64,000 nt of DNA from an uncultured Bacteroides sp. (lineage in GTDB: Bacteria; Bacteroidota; Bacteroidia; Bacteroidales; Bacteroidaceae), in assembly GCA_944322285.1 (NCBI GenBank), contig CALUOR010000097.1, positions 20,371 to 84,370 of the forward strand, read 5' to 3'. Shown here in pieces: positions 33,418-42,956 of the stretch. The notes below the pieces were generated by a model that saw only the letters and a program-made list of their open reading frames with translations, was not told the origin of the DNA and did no database searches. The stretch's first letter is position 1. Each line of letters begins with the position of its first letter. Both the position numbers and the translations under genes were made by a program.

Positions 33418-34779
33418 TTAAAGCGTTGAAGAATAATTCAAATGAAATTCCACCACAGCTTCTATGCCTTTGCGCAGTATGTCTAGTGGCATGTTTTCGT
33501 TGGGTGAGTGAATGGCGTTCGATTCCAAACCGAAGCCCATCAGTACGGTTTTAATACCCAATACCTGTTCAAAGGTGGCTATGATGGGGATACTTCCTCC
33601 GCGGCGCACTGCCAAGGGCTTTTTCCCAAAGGCTTTCGTAAATCCTTTCTCTGCGGCCTGATAAGCGGGTAGGGTAATGGGACATACATATCCCTGACCT
33701 CCGTGCAATGGAGTAACCCGGACTTGTACGGTAGGCGGAGTGATGCTTTCCACATAGTCTACAAAAAGTTTGGATATTTTTTGATGATTCTGATGGGGCA
33801 CTAATCGGCAAGATACTTTGGCATAGGCTTTTGAGGGAAGCACAGTCTTGGCTCCTTCACCAGTGTACCCACCCCAGATGCCACATACATCGAATGACGG
33901 GCGGCAGCTATTACGCTCTAAGGTACTATATCCTCTCTCACCGAACAATTCTTTCACTCCGATGGATTGCTTGTATTTTTCCTCATCGAAAGGTATGTGG
34001 GCTATCATTTCCCGTTCGGCTTGCGGCACTTCTTCTACTTCGTCATAGAATCCTGGTATCGTAATGCGTCCGTTTTCATCTGTCACTTGGCTGATGAGAT
34101 TGCAGAGCACATTGATGGGATTAGCCACGGCTCCACCAAAATGTCCCGAATGCAGGTCGCGGTTAGGACCGGTCACTTCAATCTCCCAATAAGCCAGTCC
34201 GCGTAAACCGGTGGTTAGCGATGGTAAGTCTGCTCCTAACATGCTGGTGTCCGACACTAGGATAACGTCTGCTTTCAATAAATCTTTGTGTGCTTGGCAG
34301 AAAGCTTCCAGACTGGGCGAACCGATTTCTTCTTCGCCTTCGAAGAGGAACTTTACGTTATGAGTCAACAGTTTGTGCTTTACTAGATATTCAAAGGCTT
34401 TCACCTGAATGAATGACTGACCTTTGTCATCATCGGCACCGCGTGCCCAAATACGGCCTTCGCGAACTTCGGGTTCAAAGGGAGCACTGTTCCATAACTC
34501 TAAAGGTTCGGCAGGCATCACATCGTAGTGGGCATATACCAATACCGTAGGGGCATGTGGGTCAATGGCCTTTTGTGCAAAGGCCATTGGGTTTCCGGCT
34601 GAAGGCATTACGTATGCTTCATCGGCTCCGGCTTTTAATAACAACTGGCACCAACGCTCGGCGCAGGCCAGCATATCATCATGATGCTCGGGCTGAGCAC
34701 TGATGCTCGGGATACGAATGAGGCTGAACAACTCGTCCAGCATTCGCGGTTCGTTTGCTTGAATGTAGTCTTTTATCAT
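33418..34779 (-). CDS. M20-family metallopeptidase (dipeptidase)
   Basis: A 453-residue cytoplasmic peptidase of the M20/M25/M40 group. Metal-binding and catalytic segments are [20 protein letters not shown] (His and catalytic Asp, about residues 80-99), [20 protein letters not shown] (bridging Asp), [16 protein letters not shown] (catalytic Glu and metal Glu), VSDTSML and a C-terminal [11 protein letters not shown] histidine. All ligands appear present. The start codon overlaps the aroC stop by 4 bp, so the genes are coupled even though the functions look unrelated. Substrate (dipeptides) is inferred from the family. Confidence 0.9.
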   Translation of the reverse strand: MIKDYIQANEPRMLDELFSLIRIPSISAQPEHHDDMLACAERWCQLLLKAGADEAYVMPSAGNPMAFAQKAIDPHAPTVLVYAHYDVMPAEPLELWNSAPFEPEVREGRIWARGADDDKGQSFIQVKAFEYLVKHKLLTHNVKFLFEGEEEIGSPSLEAFCQAHKDLLKADVILVSDTSMLGADLPSLTTGLRGLAYWEIEVTGPNRDLHSGHFGGAVANPINVLCNLISQVTDENGRITIPGFYDEVEEVPQAEREMIAHIPFDEEKYKQSIGVKELFGERGYSTLERNSCRPSFDVCGIWGGYTGEGAKTVLPSKAYAKVSCRLVPHQNHQKISKLFVDYVESITPPTVQVRVTPLHGGQGYVCPITLPAYQAAEKGFTKAFGKKPLAVRRGGSIPIIATFEQVLGIKTVLMGFGLESNAIHSPNENMPLDILRKGIEAVVEFHLNYSSTL

Positions 34780-35852
34780 AATTGGGTAGTCCTATCTATC
34801 AAATAAAAATCAAGTATAGTCAGTGCGGCCATGGCCTCTACGATGGGTACAGCGCGAGGCAATACGCATGGATCATGACGTCCGCGGGCTTTTAGTGTTG
34901 TGTCCCGTCCGTCTATGTTCACTGTGTGTTGCTCCATTAACACTGTTGCTACTGGCTTGAAAGCTACGCGGAAGTAAATGTCTTGTCCGTTGCTGATGCC
35001 TCCTTGTATACCGCCTGAGTGGTTCGTATGAGTGGTGATACGGCCGGCATTGTTATAGAAGACATCGTTTTGCTCCGAACCTTTCTGTTTCAGCCCTTTG
35101 AAGCCGTCGCCGTACTCAAAAGCTTTGGCCGCATTAATGCTGAGCATACCGGCTGCCAATGCTGATTGAAGCTTTCCAAATACCGGTTGTCCCAAACCTA
35201 CCGGGCATCCCGTAATGACACAGGTAATGACACCTCCTATGGTATCACCTTCCGCCTTTACTTCTGCAATGAGCTTCTCCATTTCTTTCGCCTTTTCCGG
35301 GTCGGGACAACGGACAGGGTTGCTTTCCGTCAACTCGAGGTCATAAGCCGTATAGTTTTCTTCTAACCTGATGGGGCCTACTTGCGATGTATAAGCTGTG
35401 ATGCGTATGCCCAATTGGCGTAATGCCAGTTTGGCTAGTGCGCCAGCTACCACACGTGAAATCGTTTCGCGGGCCGATGAGCGCCCTCCGCCTCGATAAT
35501 CACGTATACCATATTTGGTTTTGTACGTATAGTCGGCATGTGAAGGACGGTACACATTCTTCAGATTCTCGTAGTCTTGTGAATGCTGATTTTCGTTCCA
35601 CACGATGAATCCGATGGGACATCCCGTTGATTTCCCTTCGAATATGCCAGATAGGAATTCCACTTTATCCGCTTCTTTACGTGCGGTTGTGAGGTCTGAC
35701 TGGCCCGGCCGACGCCGGTTTAATTCTTTCTGAATAAAATCCATATCGATAGTGATGCCAGACGGGAAGCCGTCCAAGACTCCCCCAATTCCTTTCCCGT
35801 GCGACTCGCCGAAGCTGGTCAGCCGTACAATGTTTCCAAATGAGTTGAACAT
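34776..35852 (-). CDS. aroC: Chorismate synthase
   Basis: AroC eliminates phosphate from EPSP to give chorismate, with reduced FMN, the last common step for aromatic amino acids, folate and menaquinone. The 358-residue protein has the FMN and substrate motifs [18 protein letters not shown] (about residues 15-32), [31 protein letters not shown] near 120 and [20 protein letters not shown] near 284. Length is normal. The downstream M20 gene overlaps its stop by 4 bp. The 188 bp upstream (35853-36041) hold no gene. Confidence 0.97.
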   Translation of the reverse strand: MFNSFGNIVRLTSFGESHGKGIGGVLDGFPSGITIDMDFIQKELNRRRPGQSDLTTARKEADKVEFLSGIFEGKSTGCPIGFIVWNENQHSQDYENLKNVYRPSHADYTYKTKYGIRDYRGGGRSSARETISRVVAGALAKLALRQLGIRITAYTSQVGPIRLEENYTAYDLELTESNPVRCPDPEKAKEMEKLIAEVKAEGDTIGGVITCVITGCPVGLGQPVFGKLQSALAAGMLSINAAKAFEYGDGFKGLKQKGSEQNDVFYNNAGRITTHTNHSGGIQGGISNGQDIYFRVAFKPVATVLMEQHTVNIDGRDTTLKARGRHDPCVLPRAVPIVEAMAALTILDFYLIDRTTQL

Positions 35853-36041
35853 AATCAGTTTGCTTTAAATGTTTGTAAATAAGCCTGTAAGCTTCCTTAG
35901 TGCAATATAGCCGTTATTTTAATTCTAAAGGTAAGGATTATTTTTAAAAAAACGAAAAATTAAGGAAGAAAATGACAAGCATGGCATTTCTTGCCGATCA
36001 CTTATATGTATAGAGGTATGATAAAGACAATTCCTTTCTCA

Positions 36042-37637
36042 TCATTCTTCTTTTGTGATTTGCAAATGAGAGTTTATGGCTGGCTTGTATAGGAACGTCA
36101 GATTGGGATATACTCTTTTGTCGGCACATACTATCTGAATGCCACACAGAAAATGACGGAAAAAGGAAGCATGGGTAAAGAAAAACTTTGGAATAGAGTG
36201 GGGGTATGTACCTTGATAGCGCATCACTTCTTCCATGTCGGCCATCTGAAGGAAATTGCAGGATGGGGACAGGCTCTCGGCTAACTTGCCATAAGCCGGT
36301 GTGATGGCTAAGGAATAACCTTGCTCTAACATATTGATGTAAGTCTCAAGAGAAAGTTTGTCCGGAGCTAACAGCAATGCTCCTTGATAAAAATACGCAT
36401 AAGCGGGTGATGCTTCCGGAGTTTCTCCAAATGCATGAGGCAGAACTGAATTAGATGGCAAGACAAATGTCTTTCCTGTACTGCCAAGCCATTCTTTCAA
36501 TTCCCACTCTGCATAGTAAATGTCTTTTAGCTCCAAACGTAGCACACAATGGGGGGTAGTGTGCAATGTGTCTTCGGGTAAAAACATGCATGACATGAGG
36601 CTTTTGCCGGCATTACGCTCCAAGTAGTCCATTAGCAACACATTGTTATGTCTCACCCGTGATGCCTCCGCTATACCCAGCGTATCCGTTAAAGCTTTTC
36701 TATTGAACAAAGGATGTACTCCCTCTATGGCCCAACGTGTATAGAAGAAAGTAGAAGCTGGTATATGGGACATTGAAAAGCTCTCAATAGGTTCCTGCGC
36801 ACGCATGGAGTCAAGAAAAGTTCCCGTAGAATCTTTCTCGTAACTTACGCCCGAACAATAGACGGCATCTGGCTCTAACTTCATGTCGAATTCCATCCAG
36901 TTTTCCAAACGAGTACGACCCGACACTATATTAGGTGTTAAATCAGTTTCTGCTTTATCCATATTGAGGTATAGTGTGGCTCCTATATCAGTACGTTCCT
37001 TTTGATAGATTTCACGGAAAGCGGGAAGTTGAAGTAGCGCCTTCTTTTCCTGATATGCCTCAATGGCTTGTTCCACCAGATATTTCTGAAAACTCACTAC
37101 CAAAAAATTGCGTGTCATCCATACAGAAAGGAAGTGCCCTCCGGGCAGGGGATAAATGGTTAGCGTATGACCTTTATAATCAAAGTCCTTAGGAGAATAA
37201 GGGGATGAAGATAGTTTCTGTCCGAAAGTGCTGAGCATCTCCCGGTCTCCCGGAGCCAGTTTGCAATACATCACTTGATTCCAAAAGGTGTCTGGCCGAT
37301 GGAAACTGATGAGTACCTCATTCATTTCGCGACTCAGTCCGTGGGGCGTTTCCTGAATGAGAGTGTCCAAATATTTTCTGACATAGGCAAAGAGGGCGGA
37401 CACGCGCAGATTGTGCTCGTTTTCGCTGCATGCCATCAGGTCAACAGTACGTACGACCTCGGACATACGGTCAGTGTCGAACACTGCCACTACATCTTGA
37501 GGTACCAATTCATATAGGTCGAAACGTTCGCGTTTCTCGGCTCTATCCAACGCCCCAAATGAATACAAAACAAAACCTGCGCATAGCAGAACTATGCACA
37601 CAATCAGTGTATTACGTATGGCAGGACGGGGCTTCAT
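36042..37637 (-). CDS. DUF3352-type membrane-anchored protein
   Basis: A 531-residue protein with an N-terminal membrane helix (NTLIVCIVLLCAGFVLYSFG) and a large extracytoplasmic part. The YELVPQDVVAVFDTDRMSEV start and the repeated layout of mixed strands and helices resemble DUF3352 proteins of Bacteroidetes. No catalytic motif is visible. It has its own promoter (37660-37691). Function unknown; envelope location is inferred from the helix. Confidence 0.78.
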   Translation of the reverse strand: MKPRPAIRNTLIVCIVLLCAGFVLYSFGALDRAEKRERFDLYELVPQDVVAVFDTDRMSEVVRTVDLMACSENEHNLRVSALFAYVRKYLDTLIQETPHGLSREMNEVLISFHRPDTFWNQVMYCKLAPGDREMLSTFGQKLSSSPYSPKDFDYKGHTLTIYPLPGGHFLSVWMTRNFLVVSFQKYLVEQAIEAYQEKKALLQLPAFREIYQKERTDIGATLYLNMDKAETDLTPNIVSGRTRLENWMEFDMKLEPDAVYCSGVSYEKDSTGTFLDSMRAQEPIESFSMSHIPASTFFYTRWAIEGVHPLFNRKALTDTLGIAEASRVRHNNVLLMDYLERNAGKSLMSCMFLPEDTLHTTPHCVLRLELKDIYYAEWELKEWLGSTGKTFVLPSNSVLPHAFGETPEASPAYAYFYQGALLLAPDKLSLETYINMLEQGYSLAITPAYGKLAESLSPSCNFLQMADMEEVMRYQGTYPHSIPKFFFTHASFFRHFLCGIQIVCADKRVYPNLTFLYKPAINSHLQITKEE

Positions 37638-37659
37638 GGTGTCAGTTTATTATCCGACA

Positions 37660-37691
37660 CAAAAATAAGAATCTTTTGCTAATAAAACAAA
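37660..37691 (-). promoter_or_regulatory. Promoter of the DUF3352 gene
   Basis: Minus-strand -7 TATTTTTG (37660-37667), a 20-bp spacer and -33 TTTG (37688-37691). Confidence 0.6.
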
Positions 37692-37713
37692 ACTTTGCGG
37701 AAAAAAGTTAAAA

Positions 37714-38481
37714 TTAAAATTCTATTTGAAGTCCATCATAGGCAAAATGAATGTTTGGAGGGAGTGTGCACTCTATTTCGGCATGAAGTCCTGCATGATG
37801 GCCCATGTGAATAAAGTAAGTTTCTTGTGCTCCGATACGCCGTGCGGCTTCCAATGCTTCGGGAATACTTTGATGTGTAGGATGAGGTTCTACGCGCAAG
37901 GCGTTGATGAGCAGTACCTCTACTCCACGAAGATGTTCATAAGATGCTTTGGGCATTGTAAGCATATCTGTCACATATCCTAGTCGTCCACCTATGCGGT
38001 ATCCCAAGATTGGCAAACGTCCATGCATTACTTGCAATGGCATCACTTCTGTACGTCCCACGTAGAAGATTTCACCCTCCTGAACTTCATGTAGAAAAAT
38101 ACGCGGTATTCCCGGATAAGTGTGCTCTACAAAGCAATAAGGCATACGCATACGCAAGTGCTCGGCTGTATAAGCATCTGAGTAGATCGGTATATCTCCC
38201 ATGCGGCCATAGGGACGCAAATCGTCCAGCCCGCCTACGTGGTCATAATGTTCATGCGTTACCAGTACCCCGTCTATTCGTCCGAAGTAACCTGAACGCA
38301 ACATTTGCTCTCGGAAATCAGGACCGCAATCCATCAATAAAGTTTCGCCTGTGTCCGTATGTATCAAGGCGGAGGTACGCAAGCGATTGTCTCGCGGGTC
38401 TTTTGAGGTACATACAGAACAAGTACATCCTATTTCGGGCACACCTGTTGAGGTTCCGGTTCCTAAGAATTGAAGTTTCAT
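37714..38481 (-). CDS. Metallo-beta-lactamase-fold hydrolase (PhnP-like)
   Basis: A 255-residue metal-dependent hydrolase. The metal motif is THEHYDHVGGLDDLRPYG (about residues 75-92), with an upstream LMDCGPDFREQML and the C-terminal FIHMGHHAGLHAE. The N-terminal CTCSVCTSKDPRDNRLRTSA carries two CxxC-like cysteines, a zinc-knuckle pattern seen in PhnP-type phosphodiesterases. The exact substrate (cyclic phosphate or nucleotide) is not fixed. It is the last gene of DUF4348-murB-MBL, 12 bp after murB. Confidence 0.88.
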   Translation of the reverse strand: MKLQFLGTGTSTGVPEIGCTCSVCTSKDPRDNRLRTSALIHTDTGETLLMDCGPDFREQMLRSGYFGRIDGVLVTHEHYDHVGGLDDLRPYGRMGDIPIYSDAYTAEHLRMRMPYCFVEHTYPGIPRIFLHEVQEGEIFYVGRTEVMPLQVMHGRLPILGYRIGGRLGYVTDMLTMPKASYEHLRGVEVLLINALRVEPHPTHQSIPEALEAARRIGAQETYFIHMGHHAGLHAEIECTLPPNIHFAYDGLQIEF

Positions 38482-38493
38482 ACAGTCATACTA

Positions 38494-39486
38494 TTACAAG
38501 AAATTCACTTCCGGTCGAATCTCTATCCCGAACTTGCCATACACAGCTTCTTGTACAGCCTTGGCCAGACGCATTACATCACCTCCTGTAGCTTCTCCGA
38601 GATTGACCAATACCAATGCCTGTTTGTCGTGTACCGCCACAGGACCCATACGCTGACCTTTCCAGCCTGCTTGCTCAATGAGCCACCCTGCGGGAATCTT
38701 TACGTGGTTAGTGTCTATTTCATAAGATGGCATTTGCGGATAGGCAACACGCAATTCTTCGTAAAGGGTACGGGATATAACAGGATTAACAAAAAAACTT
38801 CCCGCATTACCTTGCAAGGCTGGATCGGGCAATTTGCGTTGACGTATGTCAATAATAGCTTTACGCACATGTTTCAATGTCGCTTCGCCTTCGCCTAATT
38901 CTTGGCGTACATTGCCATAATCCAATTTGAAGCACGGATGTTTGCTCAGGCGGAAGTTTACATAGAGTATAAATATATTCTTTTTATCTTCCTGTTTGAA
39001 AATACTCGTTCTGTAACCATATTCGCACTCATGTGCTTTGTATATTCTTCTATATCCATTCGTATCCAGGGTTTCAACAGAGATTATCAAGTCTTTCACT
39101 TCCACCCCGTATGCTCCGATATTCTGCACGGCCGATGCTCCCACCTCGCCAGGTATCAGCGAAAGATTCTCGGCTCCGTACCAACCACGGCTTACACAAG
39201 TCTGCACAAACTCGTCCCAGACTTCTCCGCTGCCTACGCGCACTTCTACATAGTTCGCATCTTCGTATGTCAGTTCCATGCCTCGTATGGCTGAATGTAG
39301 AAAGGTCCAATCATAGTATGGACGAGTAAACAACACGTTGCTTCCCGCACCGATGCAAAAATAGGGTCGTTCCTTGAATACGCCTTCCTTCACCATGTGT
39401 TTCAGTTCGTCTTCCGAATGATATTCCATGAAATAGGCTGCATGAGCCTCGATGCCAAAGGTATTGTGTGATAATAATGAATGCAT
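38494..39486 (-). CDS. murB: UDP-N-acetylenolpyruvoylglucosamine reductase
   Basis: MurB reduces UDP-GlcNAc-enolpyruvate to UDP-MurNAc with NADPH and FAD in peptidoglycan synthesis. The 330-residue protein starts at the ATG at 39486 (HSLLSHNTFGIEAHAAYFME), since the open frame to 39549 enters the previous gene. FAD-binding segments are FCIGAGSNVLFTRPYYDWTF, LIPGEVGASAVQNIGAYGVE and the later GNAGSFFVNPVI with the catalytic Ser, and an AGWLIEQAGWKGQR end. The long form with YGYRTSIFK shows a type I enzyme. All usual motifs are present. Confidence 0.95.
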   Translation of the reverse strand: MHSLLSHNTFGIEAHAAYFMEYHSEDELKHMVKEGVFKERPYFCIGAGSNVLFTRPYYDWTFLHSAIRGMELTYEDANYVEVRVGSGEVWDEFVQTCVSRGWYGAENLSLIPGEVGASAVQNIGAYGVEVKDLIISVETLDTNGYRRIYKAHECEYGYRTSIFKQEDKKNIFILYVNFRLSKHPCFKLDYGNVRQELGEGEATLKHVRKAIIDIRQRKLPDPALQGNAGSFFVNPVISRTLYEELRVAYPQMPSYEIDTNHVKIPAGWLIEQAGWKGQRMGPVAVHDKQALVLVNLGEATGGDVMRLAKAVQEAVYGKFGIEIRPEVNFL

Positions 39487-39529
39487 ATTTTTAGATGAAT
39501 GAAGAATCTTCTTTTTAATGTTGAATGAT

Positions 39530-40399
39530 CTACATGCTTGAGTCCTCATATTTATAAAGTTCCCATTCCCCTTTGCGTTTCCTGAAGTAGAGAATGTTGG
39601 AGTAGCCGTTGCTCACTCCGTTTACTTTCAAGATTTTTGTTGTGGAAAGATCCTCGTTACGTTGGCCATAATTGATGTTTGAGAGCTTGTCCGTGGGCAA
39701 AGTCGGGCGAAAGGTAAACCAACGGGCACAATCCAATGTGGTTTCCAAAATAGAAAACTCATCATCAGGGTCAATCGTAATGAATTGCAAAGGTTCGTGA
39801 ATGTGCTCGCCTTCATAAACGCTATCCGTGGCAAAGCGTTCGTAGAAGGTAACAAAGTTTTCGTTCCCGTCAGACTCTTCCATATCACGCAGGTTCATCG
39901 CTTCAAGCATCCATACTCCCCCTTTTGTGCGTTGGAAATAATAGCGTTTTACCTTGCGTCGGTGCAGGAATATCCATTCTACCTGCACCGATGAGAGGTT
40001 GGTATCACCTACTAGGTCCATGTCTTCTTCACGGTCGAAGAGCAATGTATAGCACGTCTGCCCGGCAAACAGAGAGTCGTGCTTCCATTGCTCTTGTGTA
40101 ATCTTTAACGGAGTGTCGCCCTTATAGTAAGGTAAGGGAAAGATGGTGCGCTGGCGCTGGAAAATGGTGTCCGTAGCATAATTAAAGATAAAATCATCAA
40201 AAAGCTCGTCCGCCTCAACCCAATGAGGACCTTCGTCTTTGATTGATAAAGAATCCCTTACCAATGCATCCTGCCGTGCATTCCATGCGGCGGTATCCAC
40301 TAGGGAGGTTATCGCGTCGAAAGGATCCATCTTTAGCTTACGATTCCCGCACGAAAGCAAGAACAAAAGCACGCAACATCCCGTCAGAAATTTTTTCAT
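39530..40399 (-). CDS. DUF4348-type lipoprotein
   Basis: A 289-residue lipoprotein (leader TGCCVLLFLLSC, Cys17 lipid site, followed by GNRKLKMDPFDAITSLV). The central region (ADELFDDFIFNYATDTIFQR and RTIFPLPYYKGDTPLKITQE) and the C-terminal ETTLDCARWFTFRPTLP fit DUF4348 proteins, found in many Bacteroidales. Function unknown; location is the periplasmic or outer-membrane face. First gene of a unit with murB (44 bp downstream) and the MBL hydrolase. Confidence 0.82.
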   Translation of the reverse strand: MKKFLTGCCVLLFLLSCGNRKLKMDPFDAITSLVDTAAWNARQDALVRDSLSIKDEGPHWVEADELFDDFIFNYATDTIFQRQRTIFPLPYYKGDTPLKITQEQWKHDSLFAGQTCYTLLFDREEDMDLVGDTNLSSVQVEWIFLHRRKVKRYYFQRTKGGVWMLEAMNLRDMEESDGNENFVTFYERFATDSVYEGEHIHEPLQFITIDPDDEFSILETTLDCARWFTFRPTLPTDKLSNINYGQRNEDLSTTKILKVNGVSNGYSNILYFRKRKGEWELYKYEDSSM

Positions 40400-40431
40400 C
40401 AGAAGAATAATGACTACTTTCTATCAATGTT

Positions 40432-41388
40432 TCACTTGCCTAGACGTGCCCGAAGCTTTTCAAGCATATCCGTTGTCATTGAGGCAAGGTCATATTGTGG
40501 CTTCCAATCCCATTCCCGACGTGCGCACGAATCGTCCATGCAGTCGGGCCAACTATCGGCTATGGATTGTTTCAAGGGATCAACCTCGTATACCATTTCA
40601 AACGTGGGTACATGTTTCTTTATTTCGGCATAGATGGTTTCCGGTGCAAAGCTCATTGAGGCAATGTTGAAGGCGTTACGATGTACCAAGCGTGAAGCGT
40701 CGGCTTCCATTAGTGTGATAGCGGCATGCAAGGCGTCAGGCATGTACATCATGTCCATCAATGTGCCTTCCTTGATAGGGCAGACAAATTTCTCGCCTTT
40801 TACGGCTGAATAATAAATGTCTACAGCATAGTCCGTAGTACCTCCACCCGGAGGGGTCACATTAGAGATAATACCCGGGAAGCGAACAGCGCGTGTGTCT
40901 ACTCCATATTTCAGGAAATAATAGTCACTCAACAACTCTGTGGTGACCTTTGTGATGCCATACATGGTACGCGGACGCTGAATGGTATCCTGAGGTGTCA
41001 TGATATGGGGCGTATCTGCTCCAAAGCTACCGATAGAACTGGGAGTAAACACGGCGCATCCGTATTCACGCGCTACCTCCAATACATTCCATAGACCATC
41101 GATTCCAATTTTCCAGGCCATCGAGGGACGACTCTCGGCTACAACGGAAAGTAAAGCCGCCAGATTGTAAATAGTATCTATGTGATAGTCCTTCACGGCC
41201 ATCTCCAGCGATTGACGGTCTGTTACATTCGCTCTTGCCGAGGGACCTGACTCCAGCAGGTCACCCTTAGGCTCGGCACCTACAATGTATCCGGCCACTA
41301 CGTGTTCACCACCGTATCTTTTTCTCAATTCCATTGTCAGCTCGGAGCCTATCTGCCCTGTAGAGCCGATGACTAAAATGTTCTTCAT
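40432..41388 (-). CDS. L-threonine 3-dehydrogenase (epimerase-like short-chain type)
   Basis: A 318-residue NAD-dependent enzyme of the extended short-chain dehydrogenase/epimerase fold. The Rossmann loop is LVIGSTGQIGSELT and the catalytic Tyr-Lys pair is in RTMYGITKVTTELLSDYYF (about residues 143-161). The sequence is most like the epimerase-type threonine dehydrogenases, which oxidise L-threonine to 2-amino-3-ketobutyrate. The next gene upstream, kbl, uses this product, which strongly supports the call over a sugar epimerase. It has its own -7 box. The longer frame to 41421 is possible, but the family start is 41388. Confidence 0.88.
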   Translation of the reverse strand: MKNILVIGSTGQIGSELTMELRKRYGGEHVVAGYIVGAEPKGDLLESGPSARANVTDRQSLEMAVKDYHIDTIYNLAALLSVVAESRPSMAWKIGIDGLWNVLEVAREYGCAVFTPSSIGSFGADTPHIMTPQDTIQRPRTMYGITKVTTELLSDYYFLKYGVDTRAVRFPGIISNVTPPGGGTTDYAVDIYYSAVKGEKFVCPIKEGTLMDMMYMPDALHAAITLMEADASRLVHRNAFNIASMSFAPETIYAEIKKHVPTFEMVYEVDPLKQSIADSWPDCMDDSCARREWDWKPQYDLASMTTDMLEKLRARLGK

Positions 41389-41437
41389 AACAAAAAATCG
41401 TTTTACGTTCCTATTTTCCAAATTTAAATTCGGGGCA

Positions 41438-41445
41438 CAAATATA
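41438..41445 (-). promoter_or_regulatory. -7 box of the threonine dehydrogenase gene
   Basis: Minus-strand TATATTTG, a TAnnTTTG match about 50 bp before the preferred start. With the hairpin at 41531-41560 it shows that kbl and this gene are separate units. Confidence 0.55.
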
Positions 41446-41530
41446 CGAAAATAGATTCAGAATATCTCTTCTTTTACAGAGTTCATTTACATCCTATCTA
41501 TTTCCTCACTTTATCAATGCTCAAATATTA

Positions 41531-41560
41531 ACGGCCAAGCATGAATATACGCTTGGCCGT
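41531..41560 (-). terminator. Hairpin terminator of kbl
   Basis: ACGGCCAAGC (41531-41540) pairs perfectly with GCTTGGCCGT (41551-41560). On the minus strand it is followed by TTAATATTTG, a weak U-rich tail. Confidence 0.7.
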
Positions 41561-41591
41561 CATATATAAATATGTTGTCATTTAGCTCATA

Positions 41592-42779
41592 TTATTTCAG
41601 CACCCCAAGTTCTTTGCCGACCTTGATGAATGCCTCTATACACTTGTCCAAATGTTCACGTTCGTGTCCAGCTGATATTTGTACGCGGATACGTGCCTGA
41701 CCTTTGGGCACTACAGGATAGTAGAAGCCTGTTACATAGATGCCTTCTTCTTGTAAACGGGCGGCATAAACTTGTGATAATTTAGCGTCATAAAGCATTA
41801 CGGCGCAGATGGCGCTTTGTGTAGGTTTGATGTCGAAACCGGCTTCTGTCATGCGTGTACGGAAGTATTCTACGTTTTCTACCAGTTTGTCGTGCAAAGC
41901 GTTGCTTTCTTTCAATATCTTGAACACTTCTAAACTGGCGCCTATTACGGCCGGAGCTACAGAGTTGGAGAACAGGTAAGGACGGCTGCGTTGACGTAGC
42001 AGGTCGATAATTTCCTTGCGTCCTGTCGTAAATCCGCCCATCGCTCCACCAAAGGCTTTGCCTAATGTGCCAGTATAGATATCCACCCGGCCATAAGTGT
42101 TATATAATTCGCTTACGCCATGACCTGTGGCACCTACCACTCCGGCTGAGTGCGATTCGTCTACCATCACCAATGCGTCATATTTCTCTGCCAGGTCGCA
42201 AATTTTGTCTACTGGAGCTACGTTGCCATCCATAGAGAATACGCCGTCTGTCACAATGATGCGGAAACGCTGGGCTTGCGCTTCTTGCAGGCAACGTTCC
42301 AAGTCGGCCATGTCTGCGTTAGCATAGCGATATCTCTTGGCCTTACACAAGCGTACGCCATCAATAATGCTGGCATGGTTCAATGAGTCGCTGATGATAG
42401 CGTCTTCATCAGTAAAGAGAGGCTCGAATACACCTCCATTGGCATCGAAGCAAGCGGCATAGAGAATCGTATCTTCCGTATGGAAGTAGTCTGATATGGC
42501 GGCTTCCAGTTGTTTGTGAATATCTTGTGTGCCGCAAATAAAGCGTACGGATGACATGCCATATCCACGGCGTTCCATCATTTCTTGTGCGGCTTTGATA
42601 AGACGCGGATTATCCGACAAACCCAAATAATTGTTGGCACAGAAGTTCAGCACGGGCTTTCCTGCCACATCTATTACGGCCTGCTGCGGGCTTTCTATCA
42701 GTCTTTCTTCCTTATAAAGTCCGGCATCTTTAATCTCAGCGAGCGTTTGTGCCAGATAATCTTTCATTTTACCATACAT
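41592..42779 (-). CDS. kbl: Glycine C-acetyltransferase (2-amino-3-ketobutyrate CoA ligase)
   Basis: Kbl is a pyridoxal-phosphate enzyme that cleaves 2-amino-3-ketobutyrate with CoA into glycine and acetyl-CoA. The 395-residue protein has FCANNYLGLSDNPRLI, SVRFICGTQDIHKQLEAAIS, MVDESHSAGVVGATGHGVSE and the PLP lysine in DIYTGTLGKAFGGAMGGFTT (about residues 235-254). With the dehydrogenase it forms a two-step threonine-to-glycine route. The 176 bp upstream (42780-42956) contain only a near-consensus -7 box. Confidence 0.95.
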   Translation of the reverse strand: MYGKMKDYLAQTLAEIKDAGLYKEERLIESPQQAVIDVAGKPVLNFCANNYLGLSDNPRLIKAAQEMMERRGYGMSSVRFICGTQDIHKQLEAAISDYFHTEDTILYAACFDANGGVFEPLFTDEDAIISDSLNHASIIDGVRLCKAKRYRYANADMADLERCLQEAQAQRFRIIVTDGVFSMDGNVAPVDKICDLAEKYDALVMVDESHSAGVVGATGHGVSELYNTYGRVDIYTGTLGKAFGGAMGGFTTGRKEIIDLLRQRSRPYLFSNSVAPAVIGASLEVFKILKESNALHDKLVENVEYFRTRMTEAGFDIKPTQSAICAVMLYDAKLSQVYAARLQEEGIYVTGFYYPVVPKGQARIRVQISAGHEREHLDKCIEAFIKVGKELGVLK

Positions 42780-42956
42780 GGTTGTTTTCCTCCTATTGTT
42801 TTATGTAGTTTATATTAGATTTGTTATTGCAAAGTTCTGAATTATTTCCGAGATATGCAACTATTCGTCTCCTATTTGATTATGCCGATTCAATACGCTG
42901 CAAAGGGCGCGTCAATCCTTCGCAAAACATTCCTTAAAGTAGTGCGGAAGGAAAGC

